From Paludibacter sp. (GTDB lineage: Bacteria > Bacteroidota > Bacteroidia > Bacteroidales > Paludibacteraceae): a stretch of 35,147 bases of DNA. The stretch covers positions 1 through 35,147 of the forward strand of contig JAQTUE010000043.1 in the NCBI GenBank assembly GCA_028710415.1, written 5' to 3'. A model generated the notes under the pieces. It was not told where the DNA came from and ran no database searches. It worked only from the letters and a program-made list of their open reading frames with translations. The position numbers and the translations under genes are program-made. Numbering within the stretch: the first letter of the stretch is position 1; each line of letters begins with the position of its first letter. This document shows positions 23,416-32,434 of the stretch, in pieces.

Positions 23416-23671
23416 CGACAAAAAGTTCAACAATAATAATTGAGTTGATTTTTAATGTAAGTTCTATGTAGAATTAGTATTGTTCAATGTTAACAAAATG
23501 GTATGATTATTGTTGTAAAAATAATCAGACTACTATCTATTCAATGGAACTATCCTGCTATGTTATAAATTTTTGAATTGTCCTGCAGGGGACTTAATCC
23601 AGTAGGTGAATTTTTGCACTATTCTTGCGTTCGCTATAAAATAATTGATATTTACTTAACAATACTTGATT

Positions 23672-24052
23672 ATGATAAGAACCACATTACTTGCAGCGAT
23701 CCTAAGCCTTTTATTCTTACCGGTATTTTCTCAGGGGAATAGTCCGTTGAAACTTAACAACACTGTTGAAGGTGTATCGGTGTATACAAACCGAAATCCA
23801 TTTTATGCACCAAAGGCTTTTGATTTTAGTTCATTGATGAATGATTCGCTGAATCACAATAAAATATTTATTCCAAGAATACCGGATATTCATTTGTGTT
23901 TGGGTCAATTGCCTGCAGGGAAAATGAATACTTACCAATTAACCAGGAATATTGATAATATGCCTGTTTTAAAGCCAGTGGAAGTATATGCCCCTATGAA
24001 AATTTACGAACCCGATCCAAGGGAAAGATATACGTTGCTGATAACAGACTAA
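23672..24052 (+). CDS. Small secreted protein of unknown function
   Basis: From the ATG at 23672 the protein has 126 residues. Residues 1-21 are a signal peptide (MIRTTLLAAILSLLFLPVFSQ). The mature part is Pro- and Asn-rich and extended (YTNRNPFYAPKAFDFSSLMN, then DNMPVLKPVEVYAPMKIYEP). I recognise no domain. A strong terminator begins 23 nt downstream, so it is monocistronic. The gap upstream (23416-23671) holds only a small palindrome (GTCC-N6-GGAC at 23580-23593). Base composition is closer to the core flank than to the array. Confidence 0.6.
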   Translation: MIRTTLLAAILSLLFLPVFSQGNSPLKLNNTVEGVSVYTNRNPFYAPKAFDFSSLMNDSLNHNKIFIPRIPDIHLCLGQLPAGKMNTYQLTRNIDNMPVLKPVEVYAPMKIYEPDPRERYTLLITD

Positions 24053-24074
24053 TCATTAAGTATGGAGCAAACTT

Positions 24075-24116
24075 AAGCACCCTTTCGTTTGAAAACGAAG
24101 GGGTGCTTTATTGTTA
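24075..24116 (+). terminator. Intrinsic terminator, possibly bidirectional
   Basis: A 15-bp stem (24075-24089 with 24094-24108, one G-T pair) with a 4-nt loop is followed by a T-rich tail. It lies between the convergent small secreted-protein and marR genes and could serve both. Confidence 0.82.
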
Positions 24117-24152
24117 TTAATTGACGTTCTTGTCCGGCTTGATATAGATCCG

Positions 24153-24608
24153 TTAAGATGGGCTTCGTATTTTATCCAACAACCTGTTTAGTTCACTGAT
24201 TTCATCATCGGTCAGACCTTGCAACAGGGTATCGGCTTTTTTCTCACAATCGTCCATCCTGGCAAGTAACTCTAATCCTTTCTCAGTAATGACAACGTCT
24301 TTTTGCCTGCGATCTGCCCCGTTCTCTTTCCTGTCGACCAACCCTTTCTCGAAGAGTTTATCAATAAGCCGGCTGACATCCGAATTCCTGTCGAGCATCC
24401 GTTCTTTTAAAAAACCGATTGATGATGGGCCCTGGGAGCGATACCCGCGCAGAACCCTCAAGATATTATATTGGGGTTCTGTCAGCTCGTGTTTCTTAAA
24501 CAATTGCAACATGCTATAAGTTAACTGCTTTTCAGTAAAAAACAGGTTGATCAGTGCCTTGTTGCGATCGTTGCGAAAGCGTCCTTTTAATTCATCTTCA
24601 ATCTTCAT
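24153..24608 (-). CDS. MarR-family transcriptional regulator
   Basis: The protein has 151 residues. The winged helix-turn-helix occupies about residues 40-110: LTEPQYNILRVLRGYRSQGP, recognition helix DRNSDVSRLIDKLFEKGLVD, and wing NGADRRQKDVVIT, with dimerisation helices at both ends. MarR proteins are dimeric repressors of neighbouring genes and are often relieved by oxidants or phenolics. It is the second gene of a minus-strand pair, 7 nt after the DoxX-like gene; two palindromes upstream of the pair are likely its binding sites. No conserved Cys for thiol sensing stands out (one Cys, in MDDCEKK). Confidence 0.88.
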   Translation of the reverse strand: MKIEDELKGRFRNDRNKALINLFFTEKQLTYSMLQLFKKHELTEPQYNILRVLRGYRSQGPSSIGFLKERMLDRNSDVSRLIDKLFEKGLVDRKENGADRRQKDVVITEKGLELLARMDDCEKKADTLLQGLTDDEISELNRLLDKIRSPS

Positions 24609-24615
24609 GGTCGAA

Positions 24616-24969
24616 TTATTTCAGTTTAATAAGTTCCAGATTGCGTAATATCCCCGTTATCCATACTAAAATCAGAATAGCGGCCGGCATTAGGATGCTC
24701 ATTCCGCCCGTCATGTGGATGATGATGGCACCTCCCAGGTAAGAGCTCAGTAGGACAGTCCCCAATATATTTGTTTTGGGGAAGAGGAAAAGCAATGCCG
24801 ATACAATTTCACCAATGATAATGATAATATTCCACTCGCCTAAATGCATTTGAACCATTTGTTCCGGGTGCATGATTTTCCCTGATGCACTGAATAAAAA
24901 TAATGCTGTTACCAAGCCGGAGATAACCCAGGCTATGATCTTGGATGTTTTACTGATTTCTGTACTCAT
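24616..24969 (-). CDS. DoxX-like integral membrane protein
   Basis: The protein has 117 residues with four hydrophobic helices: IIAWVISGLVTALFLFSASG, WNIIIIIGEIVSALLFLF, ILGTVLLSSYLGGAIIIHM and LMPAAILILVWITGIL. This fits the DoxX-like four-helix family, whose members often sit beside redox- or stress-responsive regulators. ASGKIMHPE after helix 1 and the small-residue helix 3 ending in IHMTGG are typical. It is first in an operon with a MarR regulator, so its expression is probably controlled by that protein. The molecular function of this family is not well established. Confidence 0.78.
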   Translation of the reverse strand: MSTEISKTSKIIAWVISGLVTALFLFSASGKIMHPEQMVQMHLGEWNIIIIIGEIVSALLFLFPKTNILGTVLLSSYLGGAIIIHMTGGMSILMPAAILILVWITGILRNLELIKLK

Positions 24970-25108
24970 ACTCTTTTTGTTTTTACTTATTTATACCTTG
25001 TTCTAAAATTTGGGTTGTTGCCAGATAACACTTCAACTGTTGCTGAATAGCGTTGATCCAATTATTCATAACCCGATTTCATTATGCTTTATAAGTTTGT
25101 TTGAACAT

Positions 25109-25154
25109 TATATGTTACAACATATATAATTGCAAAATGTTCGGTTGAACATTG
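25109..25154 (-). promoter_or_regulatory. Two MarR-type operator palindromes upstream of the doxX-marR pair
   Basis: TATATGTT-AC-AACATATA (25109-25126) and AATGTTC-GGTT-GAACATT (25137-25154) are both perfect inverted repeats and share the half-site (A/T)TGTT. A further GAACATT half-site is at 25103-25109. They lie 140-185 nt upstream of the DoxX-like start. The 24970-25376 gap also holds the promoter of the divergent plus-strand gene. Confidence 0.62.
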
Positions 25155-25353
25155 ACATCCTGAGTAAAGCCTGACTATGTTGATCTGTATGCAAATTCTA
25201 TTTTGCTTTGAAAGAGTAAATTGGCATGGTTTGAAATTCACAATATCTAAGTATTAAAAAATACCACCATGTATGGTGGAAATGAAAAGGCGAGGAAACA
25301 GGCTTAAAGTATAGATTTTAAATATTTATTGTGAATAAAAATCATATTTATTA

Positions 25354-25361
25354 TATCTTTG
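25354..25361 (+). promoter_or_regulatory. -7 box of the cysteine desulfidase-like gene
   Basis: TATCTTTG matches TAnnTTTG exactly, with ATTG at 25328-25331, 22 nt upstream. It is so close to the ATG at 25377 that the leader would be about 10 nt; the in-frame ATG at 25386 is then an attractive alternative start. Confidence 0.6.
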
Positions 25362-25376
25362 CAAGACTTTTAAAAA

Positions 25377-26678
25377 ATGAGAATTATGCTTTTACCTCAG
25401 GAACGTTCAGAAATTATTGCATTGATCAAACATGAAGTAACGCCTACCATCGGTTGTACAGAACCTGTTGCGGTAGCACTGGCAGTTGCAAAGGTGAAAG
25501 AAGTGTTGGGGGGAGTGCCCGATAATATTGAGGTCTATCTGAGTGCCAACATGCTGAAAAATGCGATGGGAGTCGGGATCCCTGGTACCGGGATGGTCGG
25601 GCTGCCAATAGCTATTGCGCTGGGAGCACTCATTGGAAAGTCTGACTACGGGCTCGAAGTACTTCGTGACTTTACTCCAGAGGCGTTGGAGCAGGGTCGT
25701 CAAATGATTGATAACAAGAGGATCATTGTGTATTTGAAAGATAATATTACAGAGAAACTGTATATCGAAGTAATTGCATTGAAGGGAGACGACCGGGTGA
25801 AGGTTATTATTAGCCGTGACCATACACGGTTCTCACATATTGAGAAGAATGGAGTTGTTCTGTTGCACCTGCACGAAGAAGAGCCGGGGAATTTAGCATC
25901 TGAAGAAGATCTCAACTTGTCGTTTGGGAAAGTATGCGACTTTGCGCTTGAGAGTCCGGTGGACGAATTACACTTTATCCTGAAGGCGGCCATTATGAAC
26001 CGGGCAGCTTCGGATGAATCGCTTAAAGGCGAATATGGCCATGGAGTAGCCCAAACCTTGCGGCATGGGAGTCAGCAAAACCTAATGGGTAATACCATTT
26101 TTACCCGTATGTTGTCGGTGACCGTTGCAGCTTGTGATGCACGCATGGCGGGAGCGATGTTTCCGGTAATGAGTAACTCGGGCAGCGGGAACCAGGGAAT
26201 AGCAGCTACCCTTCCGGTACTGGTATTTGCTGAAGAAACCGGCAAGTCGGAGGAAGAGTTGATCCGTGCCCTGGCATTAAGCCATTTGATGACTATCTAT
26301 ATCAAGCAAAGCCTCGGACGATTGTCGGGGCTGTGCGGTGCTGCGGTTGCGGCAACGGGTTCGGCATGTGGTATAACCTACCTGATGGGAGGCACGCGGG
26401 AGCAGATTGCTTTTTCAATAAAAAATATGATTGGGAATATCACGGGCATGATATGCGATGGAGCCAAGCCGAGCTGTGCCTTAAAGGTTTCGAACAGTGT
26501 TTCTACAGCCACCCTGTCGGCATTGATGGCCATTGATAATAAGGTTGTCACCTCGATAGAGGGAATCACGGATGAAGATGTAGATAAGACCATTCATAAT
26601 TTCACAAAAATCGGATCGGAGGGAATGACTGAAACCGATAAAATGGTCCTGCAAATTATGACTTCCAAAGGCGATTAA
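25377..26678 (+). CDS. L-cysteine desulfidase / serine dehydratase alpha-like protein (UPF0597, CyuA/YhaM family)
   Basis: The protein has 433 residues, the usual length of the UPF0597 family, whose E. coli member CyuA (YhaM) degrades L-cysteine to pyruvate, ammonia and sulfide. An oxygen-sensitive Fe-S cluster is expected. Visible motifs are TIGCTEPVAVALAVAK with Cys27, MLKNAMGVGIPGTGMVGLPI, VMSNSGSGNQGIAATLPV, RLSGLCGAAVAATGSACG and MICDGAKPSCALKVS, which supply conserved cysteines and the Ser/Gly-rich substrate loops shared with serine dehydratases. Starts at 25377 and 25386 are both possible. It is monocistronic with a perfect -7 box. Substrate choice, Cys or Ser, cannot be read from sequence. 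Confidence 0.87.
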   Translation: MRIMLLPQERSEIIALIKHEVTPTIGCTEPVAVALAVAKVKEVLGGVPDNIEVYLSANMLKNAMGVGIPGTGMVGLPIAIALGALIGKSDYGLEVLRDFTPEALEQGRQMIDNKRIIVYLKDNITEKLYIEVIALKGDDRVKVIISRDHTRFSHIEKNGVVLLHLHEEEPGNLASEEDLNLSFGKVCDFALESPVDELHFILKAAIMNRAASDESLKGEYGHGVAQTLRHGSQQNLMGNTIFTRMLSVTVAACDARMAGAMFPVMSNSGSGNQGIAATLPVLVFAEETGKSEEELIRALALSHLMTIYIKQSLGRLSGLCGAAVAATGSACGITYLMGGTREQIAFSIKNMIGNITGMICDGAKPSCALKVSNSVSTATLSALMAIDNKVVTSIEGITDEDVDKTIHNFTKIGSEGMTETDKMVLQIMTSKGD

Positions 26679-27203
26679 AAATAAAGAAATAACTCTCTCT
26701 TAAAATTAGTCCAGGGAATCCTTCTATTTATTTAGTTCTCTCCATTTTATATTTCAACCTAAAAAACATTCAGAAATATCGTTTAAAAAGCACAAACCGG
26801 ATTTTGGGCAGGTCTCCGACTTGTGTTAGTTAGTAACCAAACAAGGCGGTTAGGTTTCGTTTCATAATAATGCAAACGATTTAAGTCACAATAATCGTTA
26901 ATTGGCGAATCTTAATGCTGCCACAAGCCTTTTTGTTGGTTAAATAAAGTTATATAAATAATTTTTTTTTGAAAGGACTAATTCCGGGCAAATAAGTTAA
27001 ACTGCATAAAAAGAGGATAATTATCTATTAACAATTAATAATAAGAAAGTTATAAAGCTTTTTAAAATAATATTGACGGTTTTTCGCCTAAAAAGTGACA
27101 AAGTGAAACCCATTGGACTGAGGCAGATATTTGAAATCAGACATTTTAATTTTCCTGGCTAAAATTATCAAAAAAAGTATTCTTCTAAAAACCAAATTAC
27201 CTA

Positions 27204-27211
27204 TATATTTG
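27204..27211 (+). promoter_or_regulatory. Candidate -7 box in the long gap
   Basis: TATATTTG matches TAnnTTTG exactly but has no TTTG at the -33 distance. It lies 627 nt before the operon, so if real it may drive a small RNA or a very long leader. Confidence 0.3.
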
Positions 27212-27566
27212 TAATCGATTAATAAAATAACCCAATTGGAGAATAGCTTTGTTGGCTTTATTTATAGTTTCACAGACTCTTAAAATTACGGGAACAGATA
27301 CTCCCGGTAAAAAACTTTTGAATATTCCTGGTTGACTTTATTTTATTTAGTAAATAATGATTTTGGGTGCAAACGATTGCATGTTGAAATTCAGATCGAA
27401 CTTTCCGAAGAAGTATGTTTAACCTAATTTGCTCCATAACGATATCTGATTGCATGGTACTCCTTTCCAGGATGAAACACACTGTAGAAAGGAATTTTGG
27501 GTGTTTTATTTTTTATAAAAGAAAGATTGATATTTAAAAATAAACTTTAGTTCAAGAAAAAAAAGC

Positions 27567-27574
27567 TAATTTTG
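27567..27574 (+). promoter_or_regulatory. -7 box likely serving the T9SS-cargo/TonB-receptor operon
   Basis: TAATTTTG matches TAnnTTTG exactly, with CTTTAG (27545-27550) about 17 nt upstream as a poor -33. It implies a leader of roughly 255 nt before the ATG at 27838, long enough for leader-based control. Confidence 0.45.
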
Positions 27575-27837
27575 CAATGTGCCATATATTAATATGATCG
27601 TATAAGTGCCAAAACTATGTCATAATGCTATATAATAATGATTTTGCATGTCAAAATACATAAAAAATAATGCTGGTTAAAGAAATTGTGAATTGAGATT
27701 GTAATTGTGAGTATTATTTCACTCCTCAACATTCCTTTCAATTTTACACAGGACTAAAATCCTGCAAATAAAACAGATATAGAAATAATTAATCGAATTC
27801 ATTCCTAATATTTCGTATTCATTTAAAACTATAAAGT

Positions 27838-29634
27838 ATGAAAAGAATTTTTACATTATTTATGCTGATAGTATCAGTTGTAGTCGTATCGCAAGCCCAG
27901 AATGCTACTTTCAGTTGGTTTTTGAGTGGAGGTGGTGCTACCGGGTCGGACCGTTCGGCTGATGTTGTAACGGATGCTATTGGAAATATTTTTACAGCTA
28001 ATACTTTTCTTAACTCTGTAGCATTTAATGGTGCAACGTTCACCGGGTCAGCAAAAGGATCGGGAGCTAATTTTGACAATAGTTTATTAATTACTAAAAT
28101 AAGCCCGCTAAAAGTCACTTTATGGAGTATCTATTCCAATGTAGGAACGGTAACGCCTACCTCACTGGCAACGACCCCCAATGGCGATTTGATAGTAACC
28201 GGAACCATTAGGCCTGTAGTTGGAGGAGCAACCACCAATGCTAACATTATTGATGCAGTAGGAACCGTCACTACTTTTAGCAGTTTGCTATCCTCGACCA
28301 CCATTGTTCAGTCGTTTGTTGCAAAATTCAATTCAAACGGTGTGTTGCAATGGGTAAAGGAACTCAATTCGGGAGCAGCCAAAGACAAATCGGTCAGTGC
28401 GAATGCATTGGCAGCAGATGCCAGTGGAAATGTTTATATAACCGGTAATTTTGGATCGTCAGTTATATTACCGGGCTCTAGTCCTGTCACCTTAACCACT
28501 ACCAATACCACCCAGGCGGCATTCATTGCAAAACTGGATGGTACAACAGGCAATGAGATCTGGCATAAAGCCTCTACCGGTGGAATAGTATCGGAAGTGC
28601 TTACGGCATTAACTATTGGAGTGGATGGTTATCTGTATGCCGCCGGTGATTTTAAAAATAATGCTACAGCCCCGATTGCCATCACCTTTGGGGATAAGAC
28701 TTTTACTCCGAGCATTGGAGCTGACCTGACATTGATGAAAATCGATACAGAAGGGAATATGGTATATCTACAACAACGCCCCAGTGTGACAAGTGTCACG
28801 GCCCGAGATATCAGGGTGAAGGATATTACTACAAAAGGTAACCTGGTTTTTGTAGCGGGTTCTTTTGTCGGAATAGATGGAGGAATACAATTTACTGGTG
28901 GAAACTTAAGTTCAACAACATCTTCTTTAAATGGATTTATAGCCGCATTTAATATCACTGACGGAACCGATAACTGGCATAAAGGCATATTCTCACCGGC
29001 TATTGTGGAGATAAATGGAATTGTGGTCGGCAGCAGCGGACGTCTTTTTGCATTCGGATACCACTATAATAAATTAGGGACTAATGCAGCCGGCGATGTG
29101 GATTTTGGGAATGGATTTCTTCTAACCGATGCCACCAATACGTTGGGAGATTTATTTTTAGCATCTTATCTTCCAACAGTTGGTACTACCTCTGAGGTGC
29201 ATCTGGTGGGTAAAGGAACTGGTTCAGAAGCTTCGAACAGTTTATGCAGTTTCGGCCCAAACCTGTATTTATTGGGGATATATAATTCAAGCCCGATTAC
29301 GTTTGAAAACACATTGACTTCAAGTACATTAGGTTCATTTGACTTTTTCCTTGTAAATTATGCAGTACCTGTTGTTATTGACGGCAATCCAACACATACT
29401 ATCCAGGTTCCAGTAATTGTAAACGACAATGCCAACAGACAGATTGTGGTTAAAGACGCACGTGGAATTGAATCTGCAAGCTTAGTTGATGTAACGGGCA
29501 GAAACATTCATATGTTTAAAAACAGTTCAGATATATTGAATATCAATACGCAAGGGCTTTCGCAAGGTGTATATGTCCTCCTGTTAACTACTTCAGACAA
29601 ACAAACAACTTCCAGGCGGATCATAATTCAATAA
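27838..29634 (+). CDS. Secreted beta-propeller-like protein with T9SS C-terminal sorting domain
   Basis: The protein has 598 residues. Residues 1-20 are a signal peptide (MKRIFTLFMLIVSVVVVSQA). Residues 25-510 are built of SBBP-like repeats of the form D-A-x-GN-x-(F/Y)-x-(T/A)…F-x-AK-x-(D/N/T) (VVTDAIGNIFTANTF, ADASGNVYITGNFG, GVDGYLYAAGDF), suggesting a beta-propeller. The last ~75 residues form a type-A T9SS sorting domain: IVVKDARGIESASLVDVTGR, LNINTQGLSQGVYVLLLTT, then a basic end RRIIIQ. It would cross the outer membrane by the type IX system and be attached or released. The TonB-dependent receptor gene starts 18 nt downstream, so it is the first gene of a surface operon. Confidence 0.87.
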   Translation: MKRIFTLFMLIVSVVVVSQAQNATFSWFLSGGGATGSDRSADVVTDAIGNIFTANTFLNSVAFNGATFTGSAKGSGANFDNSLLITKISPLKVTLWSIYSNVGTVTPTSLATTPNGDLIVTGTIRPVVGGATTNANIIDAVGTVTTFSSLLSSTTIVQSFVAKFNSNGVLQWVKELNSGAAKDKSVSANALAADASGNVYITGNFGSSVILPGSSPVTLTTTNTTQAAFIAKLDGTTGNEIWHKASTGGIVSEVLTALTIGVDGYLYAAGDFKNNATAPIAITFGDKTFTPSIGADLTLMKIDTEGNMVYLQQRPSVTSVTARDIRVKDITTKGNLVFVAGSFVGIDGGIQFTGGNLSSTTSSLNGFIAAFNITDGTDNWHKGIFSPAIVEINGIVVGSSGRLFAFGYHYNKLGTNAAGDVDFGNGFLLTDATNTLGDLFLASYLPTVGTTSEVHLVGKGTGSEASNSLCSFGPNLYLLGIYNSSPITFENTLTSSTLGSFDFFLVNYAVPVVIDGNPTHTIQVPVIVNDNANRQIVVKDARGIESASLVDVTGRNIHMFKNSSDILNINTQGLSQGVYVLLLTTSDKQTTSRRIIIQ

Positions 29635-29652
29635 TTCCTATTCCCTGATTGC

Positions 29653-32385
29653 ATGAGATACTTTCAATTCTATTTCCCGGTTTTCTTGTTCTTGCTTTCA
29701 GCCCCGTTTGTTCGGGCTGAGAACTTGATGGTGCGTGGTGTGGTGACGGACAAGGAAACCCGCCTGCCTGTTGAGATGGCAACCATCTATATCAATGAAC
29801 TGGCACAGGGAAGTATCACGTATGAAAAAGGACTCTTTGAAATCAAGAATGTGCCGGTGGGTGCTTATCATTTCAGGATATCGTATTTGGGTTACGAAAC
29901 TGTAGATTCACTGGTTCAGATCATCAAGCCGGTCTATTTGAGTTTTAAATTGACAAAGACATCGTTGCAACTGAAAGAGGTGAACGTGATGGCTCGTGAG
30001 AAGCTGCGTTCGGCCACCACTTCCTCGATTAAACGGGCAGCTATCGAACACTTGCAGCCTTCCAGCATGGGCGATTTGCTGCAATTGTTGCCGGGTGGAT
30101 TGTTATCGGATACTAAACTGAATTCATCGAACCAGGTATCCATGCGCCAGGCTGGAACCGATAATAATACGGCTATGGGAACGGCTATTGTCGTAGACGG
30201 TGTCCCTATGTCGAACAATGCCAATATGCAATCGTTTTATGGTACCAGCAATTCCTCTGATGTGAGCAATACCAAGAATCCTGTGAACGGAGGTATTGAC
30301 CTACGCCAGATATCGACCGACCACGTGGATGAAGTTGAGGTAATCCGTGGGATTCCGTCGGTAAAATATGGTGATTTGACCAGTGGAGCCATTATTATTA
30401 AATCAAAAAAAGGAGAAGCACCCCTGACGTTGCGTGTAAAATCAGATCCATTGAATAAACTGGTTTACGTAGGCAAGGGCTACCGGTTACCAAAAAATGG
30501 GGGGACTTTGAATTTTGGCATTGATTATACCAAATTTGTTGCCGACCAACGCAGCCCGTTTGACCAGTATCAACGTATAACTTCAACCTTAAATTATGAA
30601 AAGCTGATTCGCAAGGTATTTCTCTCCACTACGCAGGTTGCATTTACCGGAACGATTGACAAACAAGTGTCCGATCCTGATGTGATGAATAAGGAGGATA
30701 ATTACCAGTCTGATTATAAAAGCTATAAATTGAGTAATTCGGGAGCGTGGACTGTCAATAAGGGAATACTTTACAGGGTAGATTATACTTTATCGGCAAA
30801 TTATGCCCAGGATTTGTTGGACAGGACCAAGACAGTGACCCTGAATTCCCCCATGGGCATATCCCTGAACAATACTGCAGGCGAAGGGGAGGGGATCTAT
30901 TTACCCTCGGAATATCTTTCAACTTACAGGGTGGATGGGAAACCCTTTAATTTTTACTCACAGATTACCGCCTGCCTGCAACCCCATATTGGCAAAACGT
31001 TTAACAACATATTGCTTGGAGCGGAGTTCCGGTTGGATAAAAACTTCGGGGATGGAAGTATTTACGATTTTACCAAACCCCCTTTTCCGACGCAAAGTTC
31101 TTCGAGCCGTCCCAGGGCTCCAAAAGATATTGCAGCCCTTGAAAAATTGACTGTGTTTGCCGAAGATAATTTCAGAATGAATTTAGGAAAGGGAAAATTG
31201 GGCATTACAGCTGGGTTGCGTGGTACACAAATTGAAAATCTTTCGACCCAGAGTGCCATGTATAATAAATTCTATGTTGAGCCCCGTTTAAATGTGACTA
31301 TGCAGTTTCCTGCTTTCCAAATGTTGGGGGAATCAATTGAAATTGGGTTAAAAGGAGGTATCGGCGATCAGTTGAAATTTCCAACCGCCTTGCAACTCTA
31401 TCCCGAAAAGGCTTATTATGATATCCCGGAACTGAACTATTATTCCACTTCGAATGAAAGCAACCGCCTCATTTACTTATTGACAACCATTAAAGACCGT
31501 ACCAATAACAATCTGATGCCGGCACGAAACCGTAAACTGGAAACGGGAGTTGATATTAATTACAGGGGAATAACATTAAATATAACGCTGTTCCACGAGA
31601 AGGAAAACAATGGATTCGAAGATCAAACCCTTTATTTTCCACAGGTATACAAACTATACAATACCAATTCATTTACCGGAACCGGAAAGCCAACGGTAAA
31701 TGATTTTACGTATCAACTGAACTCTATGTTCCAGTCATACTCCACTACGTCCAATGCGGCAGTGGTTGTGAAAGAGGGTTTGGAATATCAACTGGCAATA
31801 AAAAAGATATCGGCCATCAATACGGAAATTGTTGTTAACGGAGCTTGGTTCCATACCAGTTATGATATTAGCCAGGCACGTTACAAATATCCGAACATTG
31901 TTGTGAATGGAGAGTATTATCCGTATGTAGGAGTTTTTAATGCAGGGAATGACAGTAAGGTGCAGGAACAGTTTAACACGACCCTGTTTTTCAATACCCA
32001 CTTTTCGAAGCAAAGGTTACTCTTTTCCACTTCAATCCAGTCGGTATGGTATACTTCCTACAACATGATGCCTTACAATGGGATTCCCGATTCGTACATT
32101 GATTTAAACGGTGCAATTCATCCCTTTACAGATGTGGAAAAACAGAATCCGGCATATAAATCATTGATAGAGAGTTTTTCGTCGCTTTATTTCAATACCG
32201 AACGCACACCCATTGCACTCGGGGTTAATTTAAAGGTTACCAAGGAAATTGGCAATAATTTAAAACTGTCGTTTTTTGTAAACCGGGTGCTGGATTATAA
32301 TCCCCGCTATACAACGCGTTTTGGTGTATCCACACAAAAGTGGGCGACCCCATTTATGGGTGCTGAGATTACACTAAAGCTTTAA
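29653..32385 (+). CDS. TonB-dependent outer-membrane receptor with carboxypeptidase-like regulatory domain
   Basis: The protein has 910 residues. A signal peptide (MRYFQFYFPVFLFLLSAPFVRA) is followed by a CarboxypepD_reg-like Ig-fold domain at about 24-105 (VRGVVTDKETRLPVEMATIY, FRISYLGYETVDS). A plug domain covers about 115-245 (MGDLLQLLPGG, AIVVDGVPMSNNA, DEVEVIRGIPSVKYGDLTSG). A 22-strand-type barrel runs to the end, GAEITLKL. It imports a ligand at the expense of TonB energy. Unlike SusC, no SusD gene is adjacent; its partners are the T9SS cargo gene upstream (18 nt) and the DUF4876 lipoprotein downstream (49 nt). The ligand is unknown; metals, heme or peptides are possible. Confidence 0.92.
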   Translation: MRYFQFYFPVFLFLLSAPFVRAENLMVRGVVTDKETRLPVEMATIYINELAQGSITYEKGLFEIKNVPVGAYHFRISYLGYETVDSLVQIIKPVYLSFKLTKTSLQLKEVNVMAREKLRSATTSSIKRAAIEHLQPSSMGDLLQLLPGGLLSDTKLNSSNQVSMRQAGTDNNTAMGTAIVVDGVPMSNNANMQSFYGTSNSSDVSNTKNPVNGGIDLRQISTDHVDEVEVIRGIPSVKYGDLTSGAIIIKSKKGEAPLTLRVKSDPLNKLVYVGKGYRLPKNGGTLNFGIDYTKFVADQRSPFDQYQRITSTLNYEKLIRKVFLSTTQVAFTGTIDKQVSDPDVMNKEDNYQSDYKSYKLSNSGAWTVNKGILYRVDYTLSANYAQDLLDRTKTVTLNSPMGISLNNTAGEGEGIYLPSEYLSTYRVDGKPFNFYSQITACLQPHIGKTFNNILLGAEFRLDKNFGDGSIYDFTKPPFPTQSSSSRPRAPKDIAALEKLTVFAEDNFRMNLGKGKLGITAGLRGTQIENLSTQSAMYNKFYVEPRLNVTMQFPAFQMLGESIEIGLKGGIGDQLKFPTALQLYPEKAYYDIPELNYYSTSNESNRLIYLLTTIKDRTNNNLMPARNRKLETGVDINYRGITLNITLFHEKENNGFEDQTLYFPQVYKLYNTNSFTGTGKPTVNDFTYQLNSMFQSYSTTSNAAVVVKEGLEYQLAIKKISAINTEIVVNGAWFHTSYDISQARYKYPNIVVNGEYYPYVGVFNAGNDSKVQEQFNTTLFFNTHFSKQRLLFSTSIQSVWYTSYNMMPYNGIPDSYIDLNGAIHPFTDVEKQNPAYKSLIESFSSLYFNTERTPIALGVNLKVTKEIGNNLKLSFFVNRVLDYNPRYTTRFGVSTQKWATPFMGAEITLKL

Positions 32386-32434
32386 CTGGGTTTATTTTCA
32401 GAATCATTAAAAAACAAATTAAACAATCTGAAAT

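Larger units (their letters stand above)
26679..27837. other. 1.16-kb gene-free region upstream of the surface operon
   Basis: No open frame here has coding character on either strand; the longest is about 70 codons with no family. The stretch is AT-rich, with a weak hairpin CGGGA…TCCCG (27289-27293 with 27302-27306) and two exact -7 boxes. I saw no recognisable riboswitch, tRNA or known RNA motif. It could hold an unrecognised RNA or regulatory DNA for the downstream operon. Confidence 0.5.

Noticed and set aside
14900..23660. Integrase, transposase or tyrosine recombinase that would mobilise the array
   Set aside because: None of the frames here resembles such an enzyme, so any mobilising enzyme must be encoded outside the window.
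26679..27837. Riboswitch or housekeeping RNA gene
   Set aside because: I looked for known conserved cores and clover-leaf patterns by eye and found none; only a weak 5-bp hairpin is present.
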